Shown piece by piece: positions 56,075 to 64,000 of a stretch of 64,000 bases of DNA. The notes beneath the pieces were generated by a model. The model had not been told where the DNA came from. It was given only the letters and a program-made list of their open reading frames with translations, and searched no databases. The stretch's first letter is position 1; every line of letters begins with the position of its first letter. The translations under genes and the position numbers were made by a program. Origin of the DNA: CAVTWD01 sp963738325 (lineage in GTDB: Bacteria > Actinomycetota > Acidimicrobiia > Acidimicrobiales > Ilumatobacteraceae); the NCBI GenBank assembly GCA_963738325.1, contig CAVTWD010000011.1:186001-250000 (forward strand), in the 5' to 3' direction.

Positions 56075-57321
56075 GGCGGTCTCCTCTCTCGATCGTGGCG
56101 ATCGGTCGCTGTCGCGAGAGCCTCAGGGCGATGGCGACGACGGCCGCGACCGTGACGAGGTACCAGGTGGTCACGGTTGCGAGGCCGAAGCGATCGGCTG
56201 CTTGTCCGGCGATGATGACGGGCAGACTGAGCGCGACATAGCAGAGCGTTACGTACGTCGACATGACGCGGCTGCGCTCGTGCAGCGGCGCGACCTGTTG
56301 GACCGCAGCCATGGCGTTCATCTGTGCGACACCCGCACCGGCACCGCGACGATCAGCCCCCCGACGATCGCGACAGGCAGGCAGGTGAGGAGGCTCGACG
56401 CCGCGATCATTCCCATGCCGGCGACGACGGCCAACAGTGCATTCGTGGTGGGGCGGCGGCCGATTCGGCGGCGGAGCACGAGCTGTGAAGCTCCCGTCGT
56501 GAACGCGACGAGCGCAGCGAACAACCCGCCGACGAGCGGTCGGGTGATGCGGACGTTCAGCTCGTCATGCAAGAACGACGGTGAGAGGGCGAACACCCAC
56601 CCGACGACCATGAACGTCGCCGCGCCCATGGCCGCGGGACCGGCCAAGGCTGATCGGATCTCAGGCGGCACATCGGCGCGCGCGAACGCTGATGGAGACG
56701 TCGTCGAGCACCTGCGGCCGCGTCTCTAGGTATCCGCACCAGGGCACCGGTGAGCAGCGATGCCAGGACGATGTCGAGCACGTAGGGAGACGTGGTGGGC
56801 CACGGCGTCGCCTCCGCGAGGAGTCCACCCGTCAATGGGCCCAGAACCATGCCTGCCGCCATGGCAACCGATGCCGCCAGCGACGCGGCAGCGAGATGGC
56901 CCGCCGGATGCAGCTCCCGGATCGCGATCGAGACACACGACATGACCAGTGCGCTGGCGACGCCGTAGATGATCTCGCCCGCGAACAGCCACGCGACGCT
57001 GCGGGCGGCGACGAACGCCGCGGAGCTGACGATCGTGAGCGCAATGCCGGCAACGAGGAGCGGTCGTCGGCCGACGCGATCCGCGACCGGACCGAGCACG
57101 ACGAGCGCTGGGATCAGGACCGCCACGTAGGAGCTGAACAGCAGCGTGACGACGCCCGAGCCGAAGCCGTAGCGGTGCTCGTAGATCGGAAACAGCGGCG
57201 TGGGCAGGTTGCTTCCGGCGAACAGAAGCACCTGCGCGGCCACGACCAGGCCGAAGCTCGTACGCAGCGACCACGTGGACGCGGCGGCCGTTCGGGTCAG
57301 CGCTGCCTGTCGGGTTGCCAT
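56055..57321 (-). pseudogene. MFS transporter, two frameshifts
   Basis: From ATG 57321, overlapping the LLM stop. Six N-terminal helices include FGLVVAAQVLLFAGSNLPTP, the loop GPVADRVGRRPLLVAG (MFS motif A) and YVLDIVLASLLTGALVRIP. The frame breaks near 56690 and resumes at GPAAMGAATFMVVGWVFALS, then breaks near 56325 and resumes MNAMAAVQQVAPLHERSRVM to 56055. About 420 residues with 12 helices if joined. A drug-efflux-like family (FPIYEHRYGFGSGVVTLLFS). Confidence 0.82.
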
Positions 57322-58332
57322 CACTGCAACGTCCTCGCAGGAGCGACAGCGTCGATCATGGCGGCGAGGTCGTCGGCGGTCACGCCGAAGGGCGCGACCA
57401 GCGCCAATGCGTCTGCATGCGGGTGCCAGCGGCGGCAGAGCGCGGCGGCGTCGTCATAGGTTCCGAACACGAGCACGTCGTTCGCGAGGCGAATCGCCGA
57501 AGACGGCAGCACCGGGTGCCGCGGGTCGCTGTTCGCCTCCAGGAGCGCGTCGAGCTCGCGCCGGTACCCGTGCGCGCGCAGCACCCTCGGATACACCGGT
57601 CCCATCCTCGTGGCGTACGTGACGAGCCAGCGAGCGGCGATCCGGGCTGCACTCTCCTCGTCCGCCGCCAGCGCAACCGGCACCGCGGCAGTGACCGTCG
57701 CAGACGTCGGCGGTACACGCTCGGTCGCGGCGGCGGCGATCAGCTCGCGGCCGTCGTCGAGTCCGACCGGTGGGACCAGGAATGGAAGCCAGTGGTCGGC
57801 GAGGGCGCCTGCGAGACGGATGCTGGGCGGGGTGATGGCGGCCATCGCGATCGGCACGGGGGCCTCGGGCGGGCGGCCGAGCGGCAGCGGTCGCGCACCG
57901 CCTGGTGTGGTCGGCAGCCGCTCGCCTTGCAGCAGGGCGCGGACGGCGACGGCGGTCTGCTCGTACCTGGTCGAGGGAGGCTTGCCACGGTTGCCCGTGG
58001 AAGCCCTCGGTGATCGGCGGCGTGCTTGCCCCCAAGCCGAGGGTGAAGCGTCCCCCGGAGAGGCGCTGCAGCTCCGCGGCGGTGAGGGCCAGCGTCGCCG
58101 GGGTGCGGCTCCAGACGGACAGCACCCCGGTCATCAGGCCGATGCGGTCGGTTCGGTCAGCCAGCCGGGCGAGCACGATCGGCGCCGCGAGGCTCATGGC
58201 CTCGGCCACCGAGACGAACGCCATGCCGCGGGACTCGGCGTGCACCGCGACGCGGGTGATGACGTCGACGCGATCTTCGAACGGGGTGAAGGCAACGCCA
58301 ACTGGCACGGGAGCGAGTGTCGTGTTCGCCAT
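57321..58332 (-). pseudogene. LLM-class flavin-dependent oxidoreductase, one frameshift
   Basis: From ATG 58332. PVPVGVAFTPFEDRVDVITR, then ESRGMAFVSVAEAMSLAAPI, RIGLMTGVLSVWSRTPATLA and GGRFTLGLGASTPPITEGFH are typical of the luciferase-like (F420- or FMN-dependent) family. A shift near 57965 is followed by IAMAAITPPSIRLAGALADH to 57321. About 336 residues if joined. Opens the LLM-MFS-PIG-L overlap chain. Confidence 0.82.
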
Positions 58333-58383
58333 CGTCACGCAGCCTCCGCATCGCAGGGCCGGGTCGAGACACCGCACCCGATG

Positions 58384-58645
58384 ATGCCGAGGTAACACGC
58401 TCCCCGACCTCTTGGTGTAGGTCGATGGTCGTGTCGTTGTCGGCGGAAGACGCCGTGGCCGCACTTCGGTGCGTGCTGGCGGCGCGGCGGGCCGGCGTGA
58501 GCAGCGCGGCGCCGAGAACCGAGGGCGTCCGACGCATCGATGTGCGTCGGTTCGCTTGGCGGGCGAGCACGCTCCGTTGGGCATCGGCGCGCCTGCGCTC
58601 CATGTGTTGGCGCGCGAGGGCTTCGGTCATGAGGGGGTGCAACAT
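58384..58645 (-). CDS. Small hypothetical protein
   Basis: Begins MLHPLMTEALARQHMERRRA and continues SVLARQANRR, a pattern of short basic helical proteins common in actinobacteria. The frame does not stop before the LLM gene but runs past its start to 58157, so either an indel hides the true stop or the gene is spurious. It lies between the acyl-CoA dehydrogenase and the LLM gene on the same strand. Confidence 0.35.
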
Positions 58646-58753
58646 CGTCGATCGCTCCTTCTGTCGGCGACGACTCGGTCCGGCTTCGCGCTCCGGTGGT
58701 CGGTGTGGATGGCTCGGGAGTGCGCCGGCTGCTCGATGGCGTCCGGCGCGCGG

Positions 58754-59870
58754 CTAGCCGATTGGCGCCAGCCCGAGGGTGACGCGGCCGGTGAGTCGGG
58801 TCTGCTTGCCTCGCGGCAGGGGATGGAACAGCGATCCGTGGATGTCTCGGTAGAGGCGCTCCAGCGGCGACGAGCGCGTGTAGCCGACACCTCCGACGAG
58901 CTCGATCGCGAGGCGCACGGTCTGGATCAACGCGTCGGTGGCGACGGTCTTGCGGCTGAGCATCCGTGCGGCGAGCGCGTCGGTGTTGTCGAAGTGCAGG
59001 TCGTCGGCGTCGAGGAACATGGCGCGGACGGCGTCGGCACCCGTCGTGTAGGCGTTCATCATCTCGCCGGCGAGTTGGAGCACGTGGTCGTCGCTCCGGC
59101 CGTAGGTCAGGTCGACGGCGGCGTCGACGGCGGCGTCGGCGATCCCGACGTAGGCGGCCATGATGAGCGGCAGGGCGGCTCCGAGGACGGTGTTCCACAC
59201 GGGATGCCATTCGGTCGCCGATCGGGTCAGCGACACGGCGGTGTCGGGCACGAACACGTCGTCGAGCACGACGGTGTGCGAGCCGGTGGCGCGCAGGCCG
59301 AGTGTGTCCCAGGTGCGCTCGATCCGGACACCCTCGGCGGTGAACGGGATCCCGAAGTGGATCACCTTGGGCTCGGTGTCGTCCCAATGGATGCTGGTGA
59401 CGAGGAGGTCACCGACCTCGCAGCCACTCGCGGGAGCCTTGCGTGCGTTGACACGGAAGCCGCCGGCGACCTTGGTCGCGGTGCCGTTCGACGCGATCCA
59501 GTCCGATGCGCCCGTTGAGATCGCAATGGCGCCGCCTGCGATCTTCCGTAGGAACGGTTCGGCGTCGATGCCGTGATGGTGGCGCCACACCTGCGCGGCG
59601 ACGAGGTGGGAGTGCATGGCGAGCGTGACCGCGACGGCCGGGTCGCCGGCGCCGAGCACGCGCAGGATCTCGCCCATCTCGCGCATGCGTCGCCCCGGCG
59701 CCGCCGAACGTGGGCGGCACGAGGGCGGCGGTGACACCGGCGTCACGCAGCTGGTTGAAGGCCGCGACGTCGAGCTCACCCGTTCGGTCGGAGCTTTGTG
59801 CCGTTGCCCGCAGATCGGCCGCGATCTTCGCGACCTCATCGAGCAGGTGCAGTGGTTGTGGGGGGTGCAT
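58754..59870 (-). pseudogene. Acyl-CoA dehydrogenase family protein, one frameshift
   Basis: From ATG 59870 (MHPPQPLHLLDEVAKIAADL). LDVAAFNQLRDAGVTAALVP and FGGAGA are the N-terminal helical domain. A shift near 59695 (GGCGCCGCCG region) is followed by MREMGEILRVLGAGDPAVAV, AISTGASDWIASNGTATKVA and the C-terminal four-helix domain (LIQTVRLAIELVGGVGYTRS, LERLYRDIHGSLFHPL). About 370 residues. Closest in style to flavin monooxygenase-like ACADs (DszC/HsaA); the catalytic glutamate is not identifiable with confidence. Confidence 0.82.
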
Positions 59871-59980
59871 CGATGGTTGTCATGGTTCGAACGTACGGAT
59901 GACGTTGCCGGACGACGAGTGCAGAGATTGGACCGTCCCGGTCCAGCTTCTGGACCGATCGGCCGCACGCGGACCCAGCG

Positions 59981-60313
59981 TCATCCCAACTCTCGAGCCC
60001 ACCGCCTGGACCAAGCGTCGAGCGGCCTGATGGCGTCGCCCAGCGCGCGACCGAGGGTCGTCAACGTGTACGCCTCGTCGTGACGACCGATCAGCCCGGC
60101 TTCGGTCAGCTCCCGGAGCCGGTCGTACAGCACGCTCGGCGACAGCCCCTCGCAGCGCGACAGAAGCGCCCGGGCGCCGAGCGGCTCGGCCTGGAGCTCC
60201 CAGAGAATGCGTAGCGCCCATCGCCGGCCCAGGAGGTCGAGTGCGGCCATGATCGGCCGCCCGGTCCTCGACGCCCGTACCGGCCGTCCGGGCTTCGGTG
60301 TCCGCGATGGCAT
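59981..60313 (-). CDS. HxlR-family regulator (short)
   Basis: 110 residues from ATG 60313 behind GGGAGG. LDLLGRRWALRILWELQAEP, then GLSPSVLYDRLRELTEAGLI and YTLTTLGRALGDAIRPLDAW form a stand-alone HxlR winged helix without the N-terminal cysteine. Divergent from the carboxymuconolactone-decarboxylase-like gene at 60409; two palindromes in the shared 95-bp region are probable operators. Confidence 0.88.
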   Translation of the reverse strand: MPSRTPKPGRPVRASRTGRPIMAALDLLGRRWALRILWELQAEPLGARALLSRCEGLSPSVLYDRLRELTEAGLIGRHDEAYTLTTLGRALGDAIRPLDAWSRRWARELG

Positions 60314-60330
60314 CCGTCACCTCCCTCTTG

Positions 60331-60383
60331 CGTTTCGTTTTTCGAAACGTTATCGTGGCGACAGGCGTTACTGATTCCGTAAC
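60331..60383. promoter_or_regulatory. Two operator-like palindromes between divergent genes
   Basis: CGTTTCG-TTTTT-CGAAACG (60331-60349) is a perfect 7-bp inverted repeat. GTTAC-TGATTCC-GTAAC (60367-60383) is a perfect 5-bp inverted repeat. Both lie between the HxlR gene and the CMD gene, where an autoregulated HxlR protein would bind. Confidence 0.6.
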
Positions 60384-60408
60384 ACAGAGCAGGAGGAGGA
60401 GAGCTGAC

Positions 60409-60978
60409 GTGACCCGCATCCCGCCTCGCGAAGCCCCGTTCGACCCCGAGACACGTGCGGCGCTCGAGCGGATGATGCCGGCAGGTGTGCCGCCGATCGC
60501 GCTGTTCCGGACGTTCGCCCACAACCTCCCCATGACCGATGCGATGCACGGTTGGGGGTCATACGAGCTGAGCAAGGCACTCTCGCTCTCGTTGCGGGAC
60601 CGCGAGATCGTCATCGATCGGACGTGTGCGAGATGCGGATGCGAGTACGAGTGGGGCGTTCATGTCGCGTTCTTCGCTGCTCGCGCGGCACTCGATGACG
60701 GTCAGATCGACTCACTGGCGTGTGGCAGTGCGGATGATCCGTGCTGGACATCCGAACGCGACCGCACACTGATCCGGGCAGTCGACGCGCTGCATGACAC
60801 CGCCGACATCCCGAACGAGCTGTGGGATGGGCTGGTCACGCAGTTCGGCGCTGACCAGATCCTCGACCTGACGATGCTGTGCGGCTGGTACCACGCCATC
60901 AGCTTCACCGCGGTCGCGGCTCGTGTCCCGCTCGAGGACTTCGCTCCGCGATTCGCGCCTCCCACACCGCGCTCGTGA
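60409..60978 (+). CDS. Carboxymuconolactone decarboxylase/AhpD-like protein
   Basis: 189 residues from GTG 60409, with AGGAGGAGGAG about 8 nt upstream. TRIPPREAPFDPETRAALER, then LSLRDREIVIDRTCARCGCE YEWGVHVAFF gives the CxxC...H motif of AhpD-like enzymes. The final part (LTMLCGWYHAISFTAVAARV) completes the all-helical fold. The CMD family covers aromatic ring-cleavage decarboxylases and alkylhydroperoxidases; the CARC pair favours a redox role. Divergent from the HxlR regulator, its probable controller. Confidence 0.88.
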   Translation: MTRIPPREAPFDPETRAALERMMPAGVPPIALFRTFAHNLPMTDAMHGWGSYELSKALSLSLRDREIVIDRTCARCGCEYEWGVHVAFFAARAALDDGQIDSLACGSADDPCWTSERDRTLIRAVDALHDTADIPNELWDGLVTQFGADQILDLTMLCGWYHAISFTAVAARVPLEDFAPRFAPPTPRS

Positions 60979-61197
60979 AGGGTCGCAGCCAATGACGGCA
61001 TGACGACGACGATCGTCCGTGACGCCGTTGACACGGCCACGTTGTACTCCACGCTCGAAGTGATGAACGGTGTTACCGGACGCCGCGCGTTTCCGGTTTC
61101 GTGTGCACATAGCGCTGGCGTGGCGGGAACACACGAGCGACCGAGGATCGCAAGGATCGACGACGTACCTCGCCGTCGCAGTCGTCGTGGACCCGAC

Positions 61198-61980
61198 ATG
61201 ACGGCGACCGTGAACGACCGAGCCGGGACGGCGACGCTCGACAGCGACACGTTGAACCGCACCGGCCACGGCCAATACTGCCCCGTCTCGCGCGCCGTCG
61301 ATCTCCTCGGCGAACGGTGGACGATGCTCATCATGCGCGACCTCCTGACAGGGACATCGCACTTCAACGATCTCGCACGCGGCCTACCGGGACTGTCACG
61401 CAGCCTGCTCACGAAACGTCTGCGCCGACTGGAGCACGCCGGCCTCGTCGAGCGGCTCGACGGCCAGTACCACCTCACCGACGCAGGCGATGCCTTGCGA
61501 CCGATCGTGTTCGGACTCGGCGAGTGGGCGGCTCAGTACATCTTCGGCGACCCGCAACCGTTGGAGCTCGACGCCGAACTGCTGGTGTGGTGGATGCACA
61601 AGCGCATCGACCCCCGGCAGCTGCCCGACCGGCGCACCGTGCTCCAGGTCCGATTCGCCGATGATCCCCGCCGCTACTGGATCGTGGTCGACGCGCAAGG
61701 CCCTTCGGTGTGCGACATCGACCCCGGCTTCGAAGTCGACGTCACGATCAGGGCCGACGTCGACACCCTCCACCGTGTCTGGCTCGGTCGCGAACCGATG
61801 ACCCACGCGATGCGCGCCGGCCGGCTCGCCTTCGAGGGCCCACGCGCCCTCACCCGTCGCATGCCCGACGCACTCCAGCTCAGCCACGTCGCCGACACCG
61901 TCCGTGCCCACTCGTTCACGGCGCCACGGGGGCATCGTGAACTTCCCCCATTTCGTGGAGGGCTCCGCTCAGCTGATTGA
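61198..61980 (+). CDS. HxlR-family regulator with SCP2-like extension
   Basis: 260 residues from ATG 61198. YCPVSRAVDLLGERWTMLIM, then GLSRSLLTKRLRRLEHAGLV and YHLTDAGDALRPIVFGLGEW form the HxlR domain. Residues ~125-245 (LLVWWMHKRIDPRQLPDRRT ... YWIVVDAQGPSVCDIDPGFE) match the extension of the 47277 regulator. The CPVSRA cysteine is conserved. 220 bp after the CMD gene; no obvious target downstream. Confidence 0.88.
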   Translation: MTATVNDRAGTATLDSDTLNRTGHGQYCPVSRAVDLLGERWTMLIMRDLLTGTSHFNDLARGLPGLSRSLLTKRLRRLEHAGLVERLDGQYHLTDAGDALRPIVFGLGEWAAQYIFGDPQPLELDAELLVWWMHKRIDPRQLPDRRTVLQVRFADDPRRYWIVVDAQGPSVCDIDPGFEVDVTIRADVDTLHRVWLGREPMTHAMRAGRLAFEGPRALTRRMPDALQLSHVADTVRAHSFTAPRGHRELPPFRGGLRSAD

Positions 61981-62407
61981 TTCTGATTGCCCGGTCTGTC
62001 GTGCCGCCGGGTCTGGTTGCTCGCCTCTGGGGCGATCCTGGGGCCCGGTTGTTCCACGCCGCCTCCGTTTCGTCGGGCACTGCGCCGCCGTTGGCGGCGA
62101 GGATCGCTTCGTGCTTCGAGTGGTTGCCTCGCCGCTCTCGTCGTCGGCTGCCTGCCGGAGATCGGAATCTTGGTGAAGTAGTCGTCCGGCGGTGAGCAGC
62201 TTGGGTTACCGGCGTGTCGGGGTGGGATCGAGATCGCGTTGCCGCATTGTTCGCAGAGTTTGACGTGCCAGGTCTGTTCGGTTGGAGTCCCATAGCCGAT
62301 GAACGGCCTTCCGGTGGCGCATGCGGTCTGCAGAGTGCCCTGGCCGCCGTGGAAATCGCCGCGTCGAATTGGCGATGGCGCGCGGTCCGTCGAGCCCGAC
62401 GCCGTGC
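61981..62407. other. 427-bp gene-free stretch
   Basis: Weak short frames on both strands but no recognisable protein family, RNA or repeat. A minus-strand tail ending QLSGALHEMGEVHDAPV near 61920 hints at a transposase C terminus but is too short to call. Confidence 0.35.
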
Positions 62408-63201
62408 TCAGGAGGCGACGAAGTTGCGGATGATCTCGGTCACCACCGCGGGGTCAGTCTTGTGAGCGAAGTGGCCGTGCCCGTCGAGGACTTGGACGCG
62501 TGCGCGGGGATCGCGGCCGCGGCCCGCTCTGGGTGGCGTCGACGATGTCGGCGACGCTGTCCGATCCGGTGAGCAGCAGTGTCGGCGCGGTGATGGTGTC
62601 GAACTGTCCGGGCTGGCACACCCAGTCCTGCTCGACCCGGCACTCACGCGGGAACGGTGGGGGCCGCCGCGAGCCGCACGGGCCACAGCGGGTCGGCGGA
62701 GCGTGTCGATCTCGTCGACGGTCATCTCCAGGATGTCAACCAGCACGGCCATGATCGCGGCGTCGTGGTCGCCGTCGACGAGGGCGGCCTCGATGCGCTC
62801 GATCGATCCTGGCGGATATGTCAGGCCGAGGCTCGGCTCGTACACGACAGGTGGCTGACGTTGGCGGTGGAGGCGGCGCCGCCCATCGCGCAGTTGGCCC
62901 CGTAGGAGTGGCCAAACAGGACGATCGGTCCACCGGTGCGCGCCGCGACAGCATCCACCACGGCGGCGACGTCGGCGAAGTCGACCTCGATCGTGTAACG
63001 GCGACATCGGGGGTGGCGCCGAAGCCGCGGCGGTCCATGGCGTAGGTCGTGAAGTGCTCGCCGAGCACGGCCACGAACGAATCGAACGTCGTGTGGTCGG
63101 CGATCGAGCCATGCACCATCACCAGCGCCGGTCCTCGGCCCTTGACCCGCACGGCGATCGGGTTCCGTCGGCGGCGGTACGTTGAAGCGCTCGGTGTTCA
63201 T
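62408..63201 (-). pseudogene. Alpha/beta hydrolase B', decayed
   Basis: Starts MNTERFNVPP at 63201, overlapping the previous gene by 4 nt. Pieces lie in three frames: GRGPALVMVHGSIADHTTFD, FTTYAMDRRGFGATPDVAV, VVDAVAARTGGPIVLFGHSY (nucleophile), YEPSLGLTYPPGSIERIEAA, RECRVEQDWVCQPGQFD, LLLTGSD and LDGHGHFAHKTDPAVVTEII. It aligns end to end with hydrolase B at 50497-51330. At least four frameshifts. Confidence 0.8.
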
Positions 63202-64000
63202 CGCCGCGCCCCGTGCGCGGACGTAGCGATGGTGTCGTGGAATTCGAGCAGGGTGGCGACCCACTGGTCGGGGTGAGTGGCGTGGGGAATGTGCCCGGCG
63301 CCGGTGATGGTCACGACCTGGGCGGTCGGGACGAGCAACGCCAGTTCTCCGATCACGGCCGTGAAGAAGCTCGGGCTCTCGCTGCCAGAGGTAACGAGCA
63401 GCGGCACCGTGGTCGCGGCCAGGGCGGCGGCGTCGACCGATCCGGAGGTCGGATCACGGGCCTCGTCAAGGAACGTCGGGGCGTTGGCCTCGAGTATCGC
63501 CCGGAACGGGTCGGGGAGCTGCTCCCATGAGCCTGGCCCGAGCGCCATCTGGTCGATGAAGTGCTCGGCGGCGCCACGGTGGTCGCCCGATTCGATCAGC
63601 CCAGTCACGGGCTGAACGCCTGATCGAGCGAAGCCAGCACGGCGGCGATGTCGGGGTCTGAGGATCCTTCGAGCAGTGCCAGCGCGGGCGGCTCGTGGAC
63701 GGCGGCGGTGGCGACCAGTTCCGGTCGGGTGGTCACCAGTGTCAAGGCCACGATCGCCCCGTAAGAGTTGCCGGCCACGTGCACCGGTCCGCCACCGAGA
63801 TGCTCGATCAGGGCGACCAGGTCGGCGGCGTCCTCGGCGCGGCTGCCGGGACCGGCACCGGACCGCTGCGGGAATGGCCCCGACGGTCCCAGGTCACCAC
63901 CTCGTACCGTCCGGCCAGCGCCTCCAGTACTGGAGCCCAACCCGAGCCGTCGGTCCACGACCCATGCGTCAACACCAACCTTGGTCCGGTACCGGCGGTC
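63198..64000 (-). pseudogene. Alpha/beta hydrolase A', frameshifted and cut by the window end
   Basis: From the window edge: LVLTHGSWTDGSGWAPVLEA and YEVVTWDRRGHSRSG in one frame, then after a shift near 63860 SRAEDAADLVALIEHLGGGP and the nucleophile HVAGNSYGAIVALTLV. After another shift near 63606, TGLIESGDHRGAAEHFIDQM and TITGAGHIPHATHPDQW, with the catalytic histidine, run to 63198. Together with B' it mirrors the hydrolase A-B pair at 49.7-51.3 kb. Confidence 0.75.

Noticed and set aside
61916..62293. Minus-strand 125-residue frame after the HxlR gene
   Set aside because: Only its last few residues hint at a transposase end; the rest has no recognisable pattern and overlaps the end of the HxlR gene.

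Overview
This 64 kb window is high-GC DNA with actinobacterial gene content: a WS/DGAT-type acyltransferase, a PIG-L deacetylase of the mycothiol type, HxlR and BTAD/SARP regulators, an LLM flavin oxidoreductase and a VapBC pair. GTG starts, ATGA start/stop overlaps and GGAGG ribosome sites are common. The genus cannot be named from the sequence; no rRNA, complete tRNA or ribosomal-protein gene is present to place it.

Layout. (1) 1-11.9 kb is a stack of nested mobile elements. A 3.1 kb three-gene DDE element (896-3995) with clean terminal inverted repeats and a 5-bp target duplication sits inside the 3' end of an IS110-family transposase gene. A second IS110 copy (about 4.94-6.43 kb) appears to sit inside the leader of the first. 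An IS256-type transposase (6631-7520) is cut by a three-recombinase element of the RIT kind (7521-10384), which is itself cut by an IS3-family element (10385-11931). Other copies of that IS3 element lie at 1-850 and 21814-23360. (2) 11.9-24.4 kb is chromosomal cargo broken by IS scars: a truncated WS/DGAT acyltransferase, a crotonase, a membrane-anchored alpha/beta hydrolase, a GHKL-type ATPase, a vapBC pair, a zinc-ribbon coiled-coil protein and an SDR dehydrogenase. (3) 24.6-32.8 kb holds secreted or repeat proteins (a seven-repeat propeller-like protein, an Ig-domain protein, a galactose-oxidase-like gene, an FG-GAP-like gene), a DUF899 gene and a methyltransferase. (4) 32.8-34.2 kb looks like an old integration boundary: a tRNA/tmRNA T-arm-like scar followed by an IS3 orfA fragment. 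(5) 34.2-64 kb is rich in regulators and small-molecule enzymes: two paralogous HD-GYP/LuxR proteins, two AfsR-like BTAD/NTPase regulators around a rhodanese and a YdhR-like gene, three HxlR regulators, methyltransferases, alpha/beta hydrolases in two paralogous pairs, and tightly overlapped minus-strand operons (SRPBCC-ABC ATPase-permease; LLM-MFS-PIG-L).

A striking share of the non-mobile genes carries one or more single-base frameshifts, while neighbours are intact. The two full IS3 copies appear to differ only by two 1-nt indels. Residual indel error in the assembly must therefore be weighed against real gene decay before any of these is called a true pseudogene.

I see no CRISPR array and no obvious multi-gene defence island. 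The most system-like candidates are the TniA/TniB-like element with a zinc-ribbon third gene, the damaged RIT element, and the IS110 pair with its duplicated, bridge-RNA-like leader.
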